A DNA stretch of 44,054 nucleotides from assembly GCA_031552825.1 (NCBI GenBank), contig JAVBMD010000006.1, forward strand, positions 1-44,054. The letters run 5' to 3'. Shown here piece by piece: positions 25,293 to 32,504 of this stretch. The notes beneath the pieces were generated by a model. The model made no database searches, was not told the origin of the DNA, and saw only the letters and a list, made by a program, of their open reading frames with translations. This DNA comes from WQXF01 sp031552825. GTDB taxonomy: Bacteria > Bacillota > Clostridia > Christensenellales > Aristaeellaceae. Numbering within the stretch: position 1 is the stretch's first letter; each line of letters begins with the position of its first letter. The translations under genes were made by a program, and so were the position numbers.

Positions 25293-25628
25293 TCAGCCTA
25301 CGAGTTCATCCAGTTTCGCCTGAACGGCGGCCATATCGATGGAATCCTTGTCGAACACGAATACCTTCTCGCCGTCCTTGTAGAAAACCAAGGTCGGCTG
25401 GCCCATCACCTTTTGCGCGATGGCTAGGCGTTTGTTGTTGGTGGTATCTAGGCTGCAAAACTTGGCGCGACCCTCGTTGCGCGCTACGAAGGCTTCCACA
25501 TCCGGCAGCAGCGCCATGCAGGGCTCGCACTTGGGGCTCCAGAAGTCGACGAAGACGACGCCCTTGTACTCCAGCACCTCGGCATCAAAGTTCTCTTTGT
25601 GGACATCGACCATGTTGGCATTTGCCAT
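25293..25628 (-). CDS. trxA: thioredoxin of the glycine reductase operon, CEPC active site
   Basis: The 111-residue thioredoxin has FVDFWSPKCEPCMALLPDV with active cysteines 34 and 37, and cis-Pro in GQPTLVFY. CEPC replaces the usual CGPC; a changed inter-cysteine pair is known among thioredoxins serving glycine reductase and may tune redox potential or partner choice. It donates electrons to GrdA and is reduced by the TrxB encoded next to it. AAGGAG precedes ATG 25628. Confidence 0.93.
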   Translation of the reverse strand: MANANMVDVHKENFDAEVLEYKGVVFVDFWSPKCEPCMALLPDVEAFVARNEGRAKFCSLDTTNNKRLAIAQKVMGQPTLVFYKDGEKVFVFDKDSIDMAAVQAKLDELVG

Positions 25629-25667
25629 GTTGCCTCACTCCTTTTCCGTTTAATTGTTATTGTGATG

Positions 25668-25711
25668 ATAGGGGTTACGATAACAGGGGTTACGATAATA
25701 GGGTCGCGATA
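25668..25711. repeat. three tandem 15-bp units at the trxB/trxA junction
   Basis: Two nearly identical units (ATAGGGGTTACGATA and ACAGGGGTTACGATA) and a degenerate third (to 25711) follow each other. The third unit overlaps the last codons of trxB. It may reflect slippage, or a weak binding or processing site. Confidence 0.6.
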
Positions 25712-26901
25712 TCCGTTTCGGAAAAGCTGCCGTCAAGGCGGCCTTTTACCACGCCGTTTTCGAACAGGAGCACGGTGGGGATCTTGGTGACTTGGTAGGT
25801 GGCGGAGGTTTTTTTGTTGCGATAGGTGTCCAGTTTGGCGAGCTTGACATCCCCGGCCTTGGCGATCGCGCGCTCGATGGTCGCCAGCGCGGCGATGCTT
25901 TCCTCCACCTGCGGCGCCCAGAAGGCCAGCAGCACGCGCCCGCGGACGTCCAGCACCTGATGGCGGAAGTTCTCCATCTCATCCAGATACTTCTCGGCGG
26001 CGACGGCGGCGATGGCGCCATCGGCGGCGGCGGTAATTACCTGCCGCAGGTACTTGACCCGCGCGTCGCCCGCGGCGTACACGCCGGGTACGTTGGTCTC
26101 CATCATCTCGTTGGCGACGATATAGCCCTGCTCATTGAGCTCGACCTTGCCCTTGAGGAACTCGGTCTTGGGCACGGTGCCCACGAAGAAGAACACGCCG
26201 TTGACTTCCTTCTCGCGCAGCTCGCCGGTCTTGACGTTCTTGAGCACCACCTTCTCCACCAACTCGTCGCCGACGATTTCATCGAGCACCGAGTTCCACT
26301 CCCACTTGAGCTTGGGATTCTGGAAGGCCTTTTCGGCGCTGGCCTTGTTGCAGTCCAGCGTGCCTTCGTCGTGGATGACGATTACGGTGACTTCGTTCGC
26401 GAAGCGGGTGAGGTACATCGCCTCCTCGATGGCGGCGTCGCCGTTGCCCACCACCGCCACGTCCAAGTCCTCAAAGAAGTCGGCGTCGCAGGTGGCGCAG
26501 TAGGAGACGCCCTTGCCGCGCAGCTTGCTCTCGCCCTTGATGTTGAGCGTGCGCGGCTCCGCGCCGGGCGCGAGGACGACGCTGTGCGCCTCGTATACCT
26601 CGCCGGATTTGGTGGTCACCTTCTTGACCGGCCCGCTCAGGTCGACATCCACCACCACGCCGCGCAGGATCTCGGTGCCGAAATGGCTGGCATGGTCGGC
26701 GAATTGCTTCATCAGGCCGGGGCCGGTGGTCTCGTGGAAGGAGCCGGGGTAGTTTTCCATCTCCATGGTGGTCGCGGCCTGCCCGCCGGGGCGACCCTTT
26801 TCCAGAATGGCGGTCTTGAGCCGGGCGCGGCTGCCGTAAATACCGGCCGCCAGCCCGCCGGGGCCGCCGCCGACCACCAGAATGTCATAGATCGTTGCCA
26901 T
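25690..26901 (-). CDS. trxB: thioredoxin reductase fused to a cysteine-less thioredoxin-like domain
   Basis: Residues 1-310 are a normal low-molecular-weight thioredoxin reductase: FAD-binding GGGPGGLAAG at 11-20, redox-active Cys135/Cys138 in YCATCDADFF, NADPH-binding VGNGDAAIEEA, and the C-terminal AAGDAR motif. Residues 311-403 are an added thioredoxin-like domain. It keeps the fold markers (VLLAFWAP, KIPTVLLFENG), but FWAPQVEES replaces WCxxC, so it cannot do disulfide chemistry. The enzyme should reduce TrxA with NADPH. The extra domain may dock TrxA or a Grd component. The start overlaps the end of grdX by 17 bases. Confidence 0.93.
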   Translation of the reverse strand: MATIYDILVVGGGPGGLAAGIYGSRARLKTAILEKGRPGGQAATTMEMENYPGSFHETTGPGLMKQFADHASHFGTEILRGVVVDVDLSGPVKKVTTKSGEVYEAHSVVLAPGAEPRTLNIKGESKLRGKGVSYCATCDADFFEDLDVAVVGNGDAAIEEAMYLTRFANEVTVIVIHDEGTLDCNKASAEKAFQNPKLKWEWNSVLDEIVGDELVEKVVLKNVKTGELREKEVNGVFFFVGTVPKTEFLKGKVELNEQGYIVANEMMETNVPGVYAAGDARVKYLRQVITAAADGAIAAVAAEKYLDEMENFRHQVLDVRGRVLLAFWAPQVEESIAALATIERAIAKAGDVKLAKLDTYRNKKTSATYQVTKIPTVLLFENGVVKGRLDGSFSETDIATLLS

Positions 26902-27322
26902 GGTGCGCCTCCTGTTCGGTGGAATGTTTTTGATGGGGGTGTTGATGATATTGCGCGGGCAATGCTTGCATTGCCGAATGCACCAGATCCAGATCGATCA
27001 CCGAAAAATCCTCGAGCACCGGCGGGGGGTAGCTGCGTGCCTTGGCCGGGAGTTTTTTAAGCACCGCGATGGCGTCCTCGATGAGCGCCAGCGACTTGGC
27101 GTTCAGCGCGCCCTTCTGCGCGGAGAGCACGATGCTCTTGTACGGATTTTCATTGGGCTTGAGGCTCCCGGCCAGCGGGTGGCTGATGAGCTCCGCGCCC
27201 AGATGCACGGCGTCGCGCGCGGCGATAAAGACAGCGGCCACGCCGCCGGTGAGCGGCTGCGCGATCGCGCCATACGCGGCGGCCACCGCCGGATTGTTTG
27301 TGAGGATATGGAAATTGGCCAT
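26885..27322 (-). CDS. grdX: GrdX, conserved protein of glycine reductase operons
   Basis: The 145-residue protein matches GrdX by FHILTNNPAV, HPLAGSLKPNENPYKSIVLS and the genomic position at the head of the grd operon. The function is unknown. The C-terminus is His-rich (YHQHPHQKHSTEQEAHH), possibly metal-binding or merely compositional. It is the first gene after the glycine riboswitch and overlaps trxB by 17 bases. AAAGGCGGTGG lies before ATG 27322. Confidence 0.92.
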   Translation of the reverse strand: MANFHILTNNPAVAAAYGAIAQPLTGGVAAVFIAARDAVHLGAELISHPLAGSLKPNENPYKSIVLSAQKGALNAKSLALIEDAIAVLKKLPAKARSYPPPVLEDFSVIDLDLVHSAMQALPAQYHQHPHQKHSTEQEAHHGNDL

Positions 27323-27340
27323 GGCGCCACCGCCTTTTCG

Positions 27341-27384
27341 CCAAAAATAAATAGGGATATGACAAGTAAATTTGCCATATCCCT
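27341..27384 (-). terminator. riboswitch expression-platform terminator before grdX
   Basis: On the minus strand AGGGATATG and CATATCCCT pair around a mostly AT loop, followed by ATTTATTTTT. It lies between the glycine aptamer and the grdX ribosome binding site, so glycine binding probably prevents its formation. Confidence 0.65.
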
Positions 27385-27407
27385 GTAAGTAATCTTTCAG
27401 GGTGGGT

Positions 27408-27503
27408 CAACCCGTGCTGTTGGTGCCTGAGAGTTTCGCGTCCAAGCTGGCACACCGGACGCTTGCCCCTTCGGCGTCTATCAAGTAGACTCTCACACGG
27501 CTT
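27408..27503 (-). promoter_or_regulatory. single-aptamer glycine riboswitch
   Basis: The minus strand carries the glycine aptamer signatures in order: GTGAGAG (P1/P2 side), CGCCGAAGGGGCAAGC, and AAACTCTCAGGCACCA. Only one aptamer is visible; no second copy lies in the 60 bases on either side. A terminator follows. Glycine riboswitches before catabolic genes act as ON switches, so glycine should induce the reductase operon. Confidence 0.92.
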
Positions 27504-27540
27504 TCAATCCCGTACAACCGAACTATTTGATTTTTTTATC

Positions 27541-27612
27541 ACAATAGCACAACCGATTGGTTTTGTAAATAGGGGTTGTGAAAGAATTTCCACGTTGCTT
27601 GTGAAAGAATTT
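27541..27612 (-). promoter_or_regulatory. grd operon promoter with upstream direct repeats
   Basis: On the minus strand TTTACA (27564-27569) is 17 bp from TATTGT (27541-27546), with TGC before the -10. Upstream, TTGTGAAAGAATTT occurs twice on the plus strand (27576-27589 and 27599-27612), 23 bp apart. CACAACC/GGTTGTG arms flank the -35. These could bind a regulator controlling grd, selA, or both. Confidence 0.5.
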
Positions 27613-27643
27613 TATCGAAGGATTTCAACGCGCGTGAAAGCAC

Positions 27644-27671
27644 TTGATTATTTTTTTCATGCGGTTACAAT
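27644..27671 (+). promoter_or_regulatory. selA promoter
   Basis: TTGATT (27644-27649) and TACAAT (27666-27671) are separated by 16 bp, about 42 bases before the selA start. Confidence 0.5.
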
Positions 27672-27712
27672 GAATACAGGCTTTGCGTGAAGCCACAAGG
27701 GGGTAAGGATTG

Positions 27713-29098
27713 ATGGATTTGCTGAAACGGATTCCCAAGATGGACGAGCTGCTGGCGCTGCCGGAGCTGGCGGGGCTGCGGGAGCAACGCGGGCATGCCG
27801 TGGTTCGCGCCGCCGCGCGGGCTGTGCTGGAGGAGCTGCGCGCCGCCATCCTGCGCGGGGAAGCCGAAGCGATACCGGAGAACGGCGCGCTGATCGCCCA
27901 GGTGACGGCGCGCGTGGCGCGGGACGGTTTGCCTTCGCTGCGCCGGGTGGTCAACGCTACCGGTGTGCTGCTGCACACCAACCTAGGCCGCGCGCCGCTG
28001 GCCGAGGCCGCGGTGCGCGCCGCCGCCGAGGTGGCCGCCGGATATTCCACGCTGGAATACAACGCGCGGGCAGGGGAGCGGGGCAGCCGCCACGACCATG
28101 TGGCCGCGCTGCTGTGCGCGCTGACCGGGGCGGAGGACGCGATGGTGGTCAACAACAACGCCGGTGCGGTGCTGCTGCTATTGGCCGCCATCGCGCAGGG
28201 CAAAGAGGTGATCGTCTCCCGGGGCGAGTTGGTGGAGATCGGCGGCTCGTTCCGCATCCCGGATATCATGAGCCTTTCGGGCGCGGCGCTGCGCGAGGTG
28301 GGCACCACCAACCGCACGCACCTTGCCGACTATGCCGCCGCCATCGGCGAACAGACCGGCGCGCTGATGAAGGCGCACACCAGCAATTTCAAGATCATCG
28401 GCTTTACCCACGAGGTCGGGCTGGACGCGTTGATTTCACTGGGGCGCGAGCGCGGCATCCCGGTGGTATACGACTTGGGCGGCGGTTACCTGCTGCCGAT
28501 GGAAGGCTTCGCCGCGCCGGAGGAGCCCTGCGTGGCGGGTTGCGTGGCGCAGGGCGTCGACCTTTTGTGCTTCAGCGGCGATAAGCTGCTCGGCGGGCCG
28601 CAGGCTGGGATTCTGCTGGGCTCGAAGCAATACATCGCGAAGCTGAAAAAGCACCCGCTGGCGCGCGCGCTGCGAGTGGACAAGATGACGCTGGCGGCGC
28701 TGGAGGCGACGCTGGCGCTGTACCGCGATCCGGCGCTGGCGGCACGGGAGATCCCGGTGCTGCACATGATGCGGGCGCCGGCGGAGGCGCTGCGCGAAAA
28801 GGCCGAAAGGCTGGCGGCGCGGCTGGATTTTCTTACGCCCGCGCCGGTTCTCGCGGAGGAGGTGGGGCAGATCGGCGGCGGCACCGCCCCGGCGCTTGCG
28901 CTGCCCTCGGTGGCGGTGGCCATCGCGCCGGGCGCGCGCGGGGCGGATTGGCTGGAGGCCAGCCTGCGCGCGCAGGAGCCGCCGATCGTCGCGCGCATCG
29001 CGCATGATCGGCTGCTGCTCGACGTGCGCACGCTGGACGAGGCCGACTTCCCGCACATCGCCGCCGCGCTGCGTGCCGCTTGGGAGGCCGACGCATGA
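27713..29098 (+). CDS. selA: L-seryl-tRNA(Sec) selenium transferase SelA
   Basis: The 461-residue PLP enzyme converts seryl-tRNA(Sec) to selenocysteinyl-tRNA using selenophosphate. The segments RVVNATGVLLHTNLGRAPL, YSTLEYNARAGERGSRHDHV and VNNNAGAVLL are typical. Lys291 in CFSGDKLLGGPQAG binds PLP, matching Lys295 of the E. coli enzyme. ATG 27713 follows AAGGGGG. The stop overlaps the selB start (ATGA), so the two are co-translated. Confidence 0.96.
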   Translation: MDLLKRIPKMDELLALPELAGLREQRGHAVVRAAARAVLEELRAAILRGEAEAIPENGALIAQVTARVARDGLPSLRRVVNATGVLLHTNLGRAPLAEAAVRAAAEVAAGYSTLEYNARAGERGSRHDHVAALLCALTGAEDAMVVNNNAGAVLLLLAAIAQGKEVIVSRGELVEIGGSFRIPDIMSLSGAALREVGTTNRTHLADYAAAIGEQTGALMKAHTSNFKIIGFTHEVGLDALISLGRERGIPVVYDLGGGYLLPMEGFAAPEEPCVAGCVAQGVDLLCFSGDKLLGGPQAGILLGSKQYIAKLKKHPLARALRVDKMTLAALEATLALYRDPALAAREIPVLHMMRAPAEALREKAERLAARLDFLTPAPVLAEEVGQIGGGTAPALALPSVAVAIAPGARGADWLEASLRAQEPPIVARIAHDRLLLDVRTLDEADFPHIAAALRAAWEADA

Positions 29099-30999
29099 AG
29101 AACACCATCATCGGCACCGCCGGACACGTCGACCACGGCAAGACGCTGCTCATCAAGGCGCTGACCGGCATCGACACCGACCGGCTCAAGGAAGAGAAAA
29201 AGCGCGGCATCACCATCGATCTTGGCTTCGCTTGGCTGACGATGCCCGACGGCGAGCGCGTGGGCATCGTCGACGTGCCGGGGCATGAGAAATTCGTCAA
29301 GAACATGCTGTCAGGCGCGGGCGGCATCAACCTAGCGCTGCTGGTCGTCGCCGCCGACGACGGCGTGATGCCCCAGACCCGCGAGCATCTCGACATCCTC
29401 TCCCTGTTGGACATTCGGGACGGCATCGTCGTCATCACCAAGGCCGATTTGGTGGAAGAAGAGTGGATCGAGGTGATCCGCGAGGACATCGCCGGGGTGG
29501 TCAAGGGCACCTTTTTGCAGGACGCGCCGATGCTGGCGGTCTCGGCTTACACCGGGCAGGGCATCGACGAACTGCGCGCGCTGATCGCGCAGAAGGTGCA
29601 GACCGCGGCCAACCAGAACCTGGCGCGGCCGTTCCGCATCCCGCTGGATCGTGTGTTTTCGGTGGAGGGCTTCGGCACAGTGGTCACCGGCACGCTGATC
29701 GAGGGCTCGCTCTCCGAGGGCGACGAGGTGGAGCTGTATCCCTCCGGCGCGCGCAGCCGGGTGCGCAACCTGCAGGTACATTCGCAGGATGTGCAGACCG
29801 CGTGGGCGGGGCAGCGCGTCGCCGTCAACCTCGCCGGGATCAAGCGCGACGAGGTGGAGCGCGGCGACGTGCTGGCCGCGCCCGGCTCGATGCAGAACGT
29901 GCGCATGCTCGACGTGAAGGTGCGGGTGCTGCCGGGCTGCGCGCGGGTACTGCGCAGCGGCTCGCGGCTGCACTTTTATCACGGATCGCGCGAGGAGCTG
30001 TGCAAGCTGGTGCTGCTGGGCTGCGACGCGCTCGAGGCGGGGCAGGAGGCCTACGCCCAGCTACGCTTTACCGAGGAGATCGCCGTCAAGAAGGGCGACC
30101 GGTTCATCCTGCGCTTTTACTCCCCGCTGGAGACGGTGGGCGGCGGCGTCGTGCTCGATCCCGCGCCGCCCAAGCACAAGCGCGGCGACGAGAAGGTGCG
30201 CGACGCGCTGGGCGTGCGCGAGCGCGGCTCGGAGGCCGAGAACCTGTTGCAGGCGCTGCTGGACGCTTCGCCCAAGTTCAAGCAACTGGCCGAGGTGCAG
30301 AAGCAGGTGTCGATGGACAACGATACCTTCCGCGCCAAGCTGGAGGAATTGATCGCAGGCGGCAGCGTGCTCCGGCTTTCGGCCAAGACCGCCATCGCCG
30401 CCGACTTTAAGGACACGCTCGGCCGCCAGCTCAGCAAGATCCTGCGCGACTATCATGCCGCCAACCCGCTCAAGGCCGGGATGCGCCGCGACGAGCTGCG
30501 CGGCCGCCTGATGCCGGGGCGCGAGATTTCGCTGGCCGACAAGATGCTGGCTTTCTACGAGCAGGACGGGCTGATCGTATCGAGCGGCCTGCTGGTCGCG
30601 CTCAGCGATTTTACCATCGCGTTCAGCGAGGGCGATCAGCGGCTGTACGACGATATGGTGATGCGCTTCCGCGCCGCCGAATTCACCCCGCCCTCCGCCG
30701 AGGAGCTGCTGGCCAACTACCCCAAGGAGAAGGCGGCCGCCAAGCGGGTGTACGAGGCGCTGGTCGATACCGGCGTGCTGATGCTGGTCGCGCCGCAAAT
30801 GCTGTTTCTCGCCGAGACGGTGGACAAGGCCTGGACGATGCTCTCGGCCTTCTGCCAAGAGCACGGGCAGATCACGCTCGCGCAGTTCCGCGACCTGATC
30901 GGCGCTTCGCGCAAGTTTGCGCTTTCGCTGCTCGAATACTTCGACCGGCTAGGCAAAACGCGCATGGCGGGCGACGCACGCGTGCTTGACAAAAAATAA
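29095..30999 (+). CDS. selB: selenocysteine-specific elongation factor SelB
   Basis: This is a 634-residue translational GTPase with G1 AGHVDHGKT (9-17), G3 DVPGHEKF and G4 TKAD, then beta-barrel domains. The C-terminal part, beyond about residue 370, carries the winged-helix repeats that bind SECIS hairpins. It brings Sec-tRNA to UGA codons of grdA, grdB and selD. The start overlaps the selA stop by four bases with GGGAGG upstream. The selC promoter lies in its last codons. Confidence 0.96.
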   Translation: MKNTIIGTAGHVDHGKTLLIKALTGIDTDRLKEEKKRGITIDLGFAWLTMPDGERVGIVDVPGHEKFVKNMLSGAGGINLALLVVAADDGVMPQTREHLDILSLLDIRDGIVVITKADLVEEEWIEVIREDIAGVVKGTFLQDAPMLAVSAYTGQGIDELRALIAQKVQTAANQNLARPFRIPLDRVFSVEGFGTVVTGTLIEGSLSEGDEVELYPSGARSRVRNLQVHSQDVQTAWAGQRVAVNLAGIKRDEVERGDVLAAPGSMQNVRMLDVKVRVLPGCARVLRSGSRLHFYHGSREELCKLVLLGCDALEAGQEAYAQLRFTEEIAVKKGDRFILRFYSPLETVGGGVVLDPAPPKHKRGDEKVRDALGVRERGSEAENLLQALLDASPKFKQLAEVQKQVSMDNDTFRAKLEELIAGGSVLRLSAKTAIAADFKDTLGRQLSKILRDYHAANPLKAGMRRDELRGRLMPGREISLADKMLAFYEQDGLIVSSGLLVALSDFTIAFSEGDQRLYDDMVMRFRAAEFTPPSAEELLANYPKEKAAAKRVYEALVDTGVLMLVAPQMLFLAETVDKAWTMLSAFCQEHGQITLAQFRDLIGASRKFALSLLEYFDRLGKTRMAGDARVLDKK

Positions 31000-31014
31000 G
31001 GCGCATTGTATCAT
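30986..31014 (+). promoter_or_regulatory. selC promoter inside the 3' end of selB
   Basis: TTGACA (30986-30991), 17 bp, TATCAT (31009-31014); transcription would start a few bases before the tRNA. Confidence 0.7.
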
Positions 31015-31026
31015 GGGTGGCGTCTT

Positions 31027-31123
31027 GGGAGTGGACGGGTAACTGGTGTGCCCTCTGGTCTTCAAAACCAGTATGAGTAGTTAAACCTGCTCGGGTGGGT
31101 TCGATTCCCACATGCTCCCGCCA
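31027..31123 (+). tRNA. selC: selenocysteine tRNA (anticodon TCA)
   Basis: The 97-nt RNA includes an encoded CCA. The acceptor strand GGGAGTG pairs with the 3' strand through seven pairs plus a mismatch at position 8. The D stem is long (GGGTA/TGCCC). The anticodon arm is CTGGT-CTTCAAA-ACCAG with TCA, the extra arm is GAGTAG/CTGCTC, and the T arm is GTGGG-TTCGATT-CCCAC. The long extra arm and D stem are the tRNA-Sec hallmarks. It lies between selB and convergent selD. Confidence 0.96.
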
Positions 31124-31124
31124 T

Positions 31125-31251
31125 AAAAAACTGACGGCAAGCGCCCATCTGCGTTGTCGGCGCTTCGCCCGCTTTGTCGGCGTATGGATCATACGCCTCC
31201 GGCAGACGGGCTTGCGGCCTCCTAGCATTTGGACACTTCTCGTCAGTTTTT
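31125..31251 (+). terminator. selC terminator built on a diverged palindromic repeat (copy E)
   Basis: AAAAACTGACG (31126-31136) and CGTCAGTTTTT (31241-31251) are perfectly complementary and end in a T-run, so they form the base of a terminator for selC. The 105 bp between them share CGCCCATCTGCG, TGTCGGCGTA, TACGCCTCC and GGACA.TTCTCG with repeat copies A-D. They have the same central GGCGTAT/ATACGCC hairpin. The outer arms differ from the other copies but remain complementary to each other. Confidence 0.75.
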
Positions 31252-31264
31252 CTTTTGCTTTAGA

Positions 31265-31296
31265 CAACAGAACCGCTGCATGGCGGTTCTGTTTTT
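31265..31296. terminator. terminator between selC and selD
   Basis: CAGAACCGC and GCGGTTCTG form a nine-pair stem around TGCATG, followed by TTTTTT on the plus strand. It could also stop selD transcription on the minus strand, where the T-run is weak. Confidence 0.75.
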
Positions 31297-31310
31297 TGGC
31301 GGTTGTTGCG

Positions 31311-32345
31311 CTATGGCAGGATGCGGATCGGCGTGTCGCCCCGCTCCAGCACCCGCCCGACGATGGCGGCTTGCGGGCAATCGGCGCGCAGGCGCTCCAG
31401 CAGCGCCTCGGCCTGATCGGCGGCCACCGCCAGCAGCAGGCCGCCGGAGGTTTGCGGATCGAAGAAGAGATCCTGTAGCGCCAGCGGCGTCGCCGGGTCG
31501 ATGAACGCCTTGGGGCCGATAAAGTCGCGGTTCTTGTACGCGCCGCCGGGGATCATGCCCTGCTCGGCCATCTCGCGGGCGTGGGGCAGCAGCGGCAGCG
31601 CCTCGGCGAAGAATTCCGCCGTCTTTCCGCTGCCCTCGGCCAGCTCGCAGGCGTGCCCTGCCAGCCCGAAGCCGGTGATGTCTGTGCAGGCGTGGATGCC
31701 GAAGCCGATGGCTGCGTCGCGCGCCGAGCGGTTGAGCGCCGTCATGGCGGCGATGGTGGGCGCGAACTGCTCCTCGGTGAGCAGACCGGCCTTGGCGGCG
31801 GTGTTCGTGATGCCGCTGCCCAGCGGCTTGGTCAGCAGCAGCGCATCGCCCGTCCGCGCCGCGGCGTTGGTCCATATGGCGTCGGGGTGGATGAAGCCGC
31901 TGACGCACAACCCATACTTGGGCACATCGTCCACGATGGTATGGCCGCCTGCTAGGATGGCTCCGGCCTCGCGCACCTTGCTGGCGCCGCCAGCCAAAAT
32001 CTCGGCCATAACCTCCTGCGGCAAGCAGTCGGGGAAGCAGAGCAGGTTCAGCGCCAGCGACGGCTCGCCACCCATCGCGTAGATGTCGGACAGCGCGTTG
32101 GCGGCGGCCACCTGCCCGAAGGTGAACGGGTCATCGACCATCGGCGGGAAAAAATCGACGGTCTGCAGGATGGCCAGATCGTCGCGCACCTTGTACGCGC
32201 AGGCATCGTCATTGGTATCCAGCCCGACGAGCAGGCGGGGATCGGCGAACTTGGGCAGCTTGCCCAGCACCTCGGATAGGACGCCCGGTCCTAATTTCGC
32301 GGCTCAACCGGCGGATTTGGTCATCTGGGTCAACCGAACCTTCAT
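31311..32345 (-). CDS. selD: selenophosphate synthetase SelD (a selenoprotein)
   Basis: The full frame is 344 residues. It starts at ATG 32345 (MKVRLTQMTKSAGUAAKLGPG), with an in-frame TGA at 32304-32306 giving selenocysteine 14 in the catalytic glycine-rich loop. Reading only to the TGA would truncate the N-terminus to 32270. Other family segments are VGLDTNDDACAYKV, TVDFFPPMVDDPFTFGQVAAANALSDIYAMGG and LAGGHTIVDDVPKYGL. The enzyme makes selenophosphate from selenide and ATP for SelA. AAAGGAGG precedes the start. It needs its own product for synthesis, a known feature of selenocysteine-containing SelD. Confidence 0.96.
32277..32293 (-). promoter_or_regulatory. SECIS-like hairpin in selD mRNA
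   Basis: TAGGAC and GTCCTA pair perfectly around CGGGC on the minus strand, starting ten bases after the UGA. Confidence 0.6.
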
Positions 32346-32384
32346 CGCCGACACCTCCTTTTCCGTTGCTAAGAAACGTGCTAT

Positions 32385-32413
32385 ATTATACAAGAGCTGG
32401 ACAAGGAACACAA
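32385..32413 (-). promoter_or_regulatory. selD promoter
   Basis: On the minus strand TTGTGT (32408-32413) is 17 bp from a perfect TATAAT (32385-32390). The divergent LysR gene starts about 90 bp away; two GC-rich hairpins (TCCCCGC/GCGGGGGA and CGCTTG/CAAGCG) occupy the interval. Confidence 0.6.
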
Positions 32414-32504
32414 GCAAGCGACGATTGAAGTTCCCCGCAAAGCGGGGGATAGCAGTAAAAAAACGCTTGCGTATACAGTGTTACCAAGCGGGGGAGAAAT
32501 GCGC

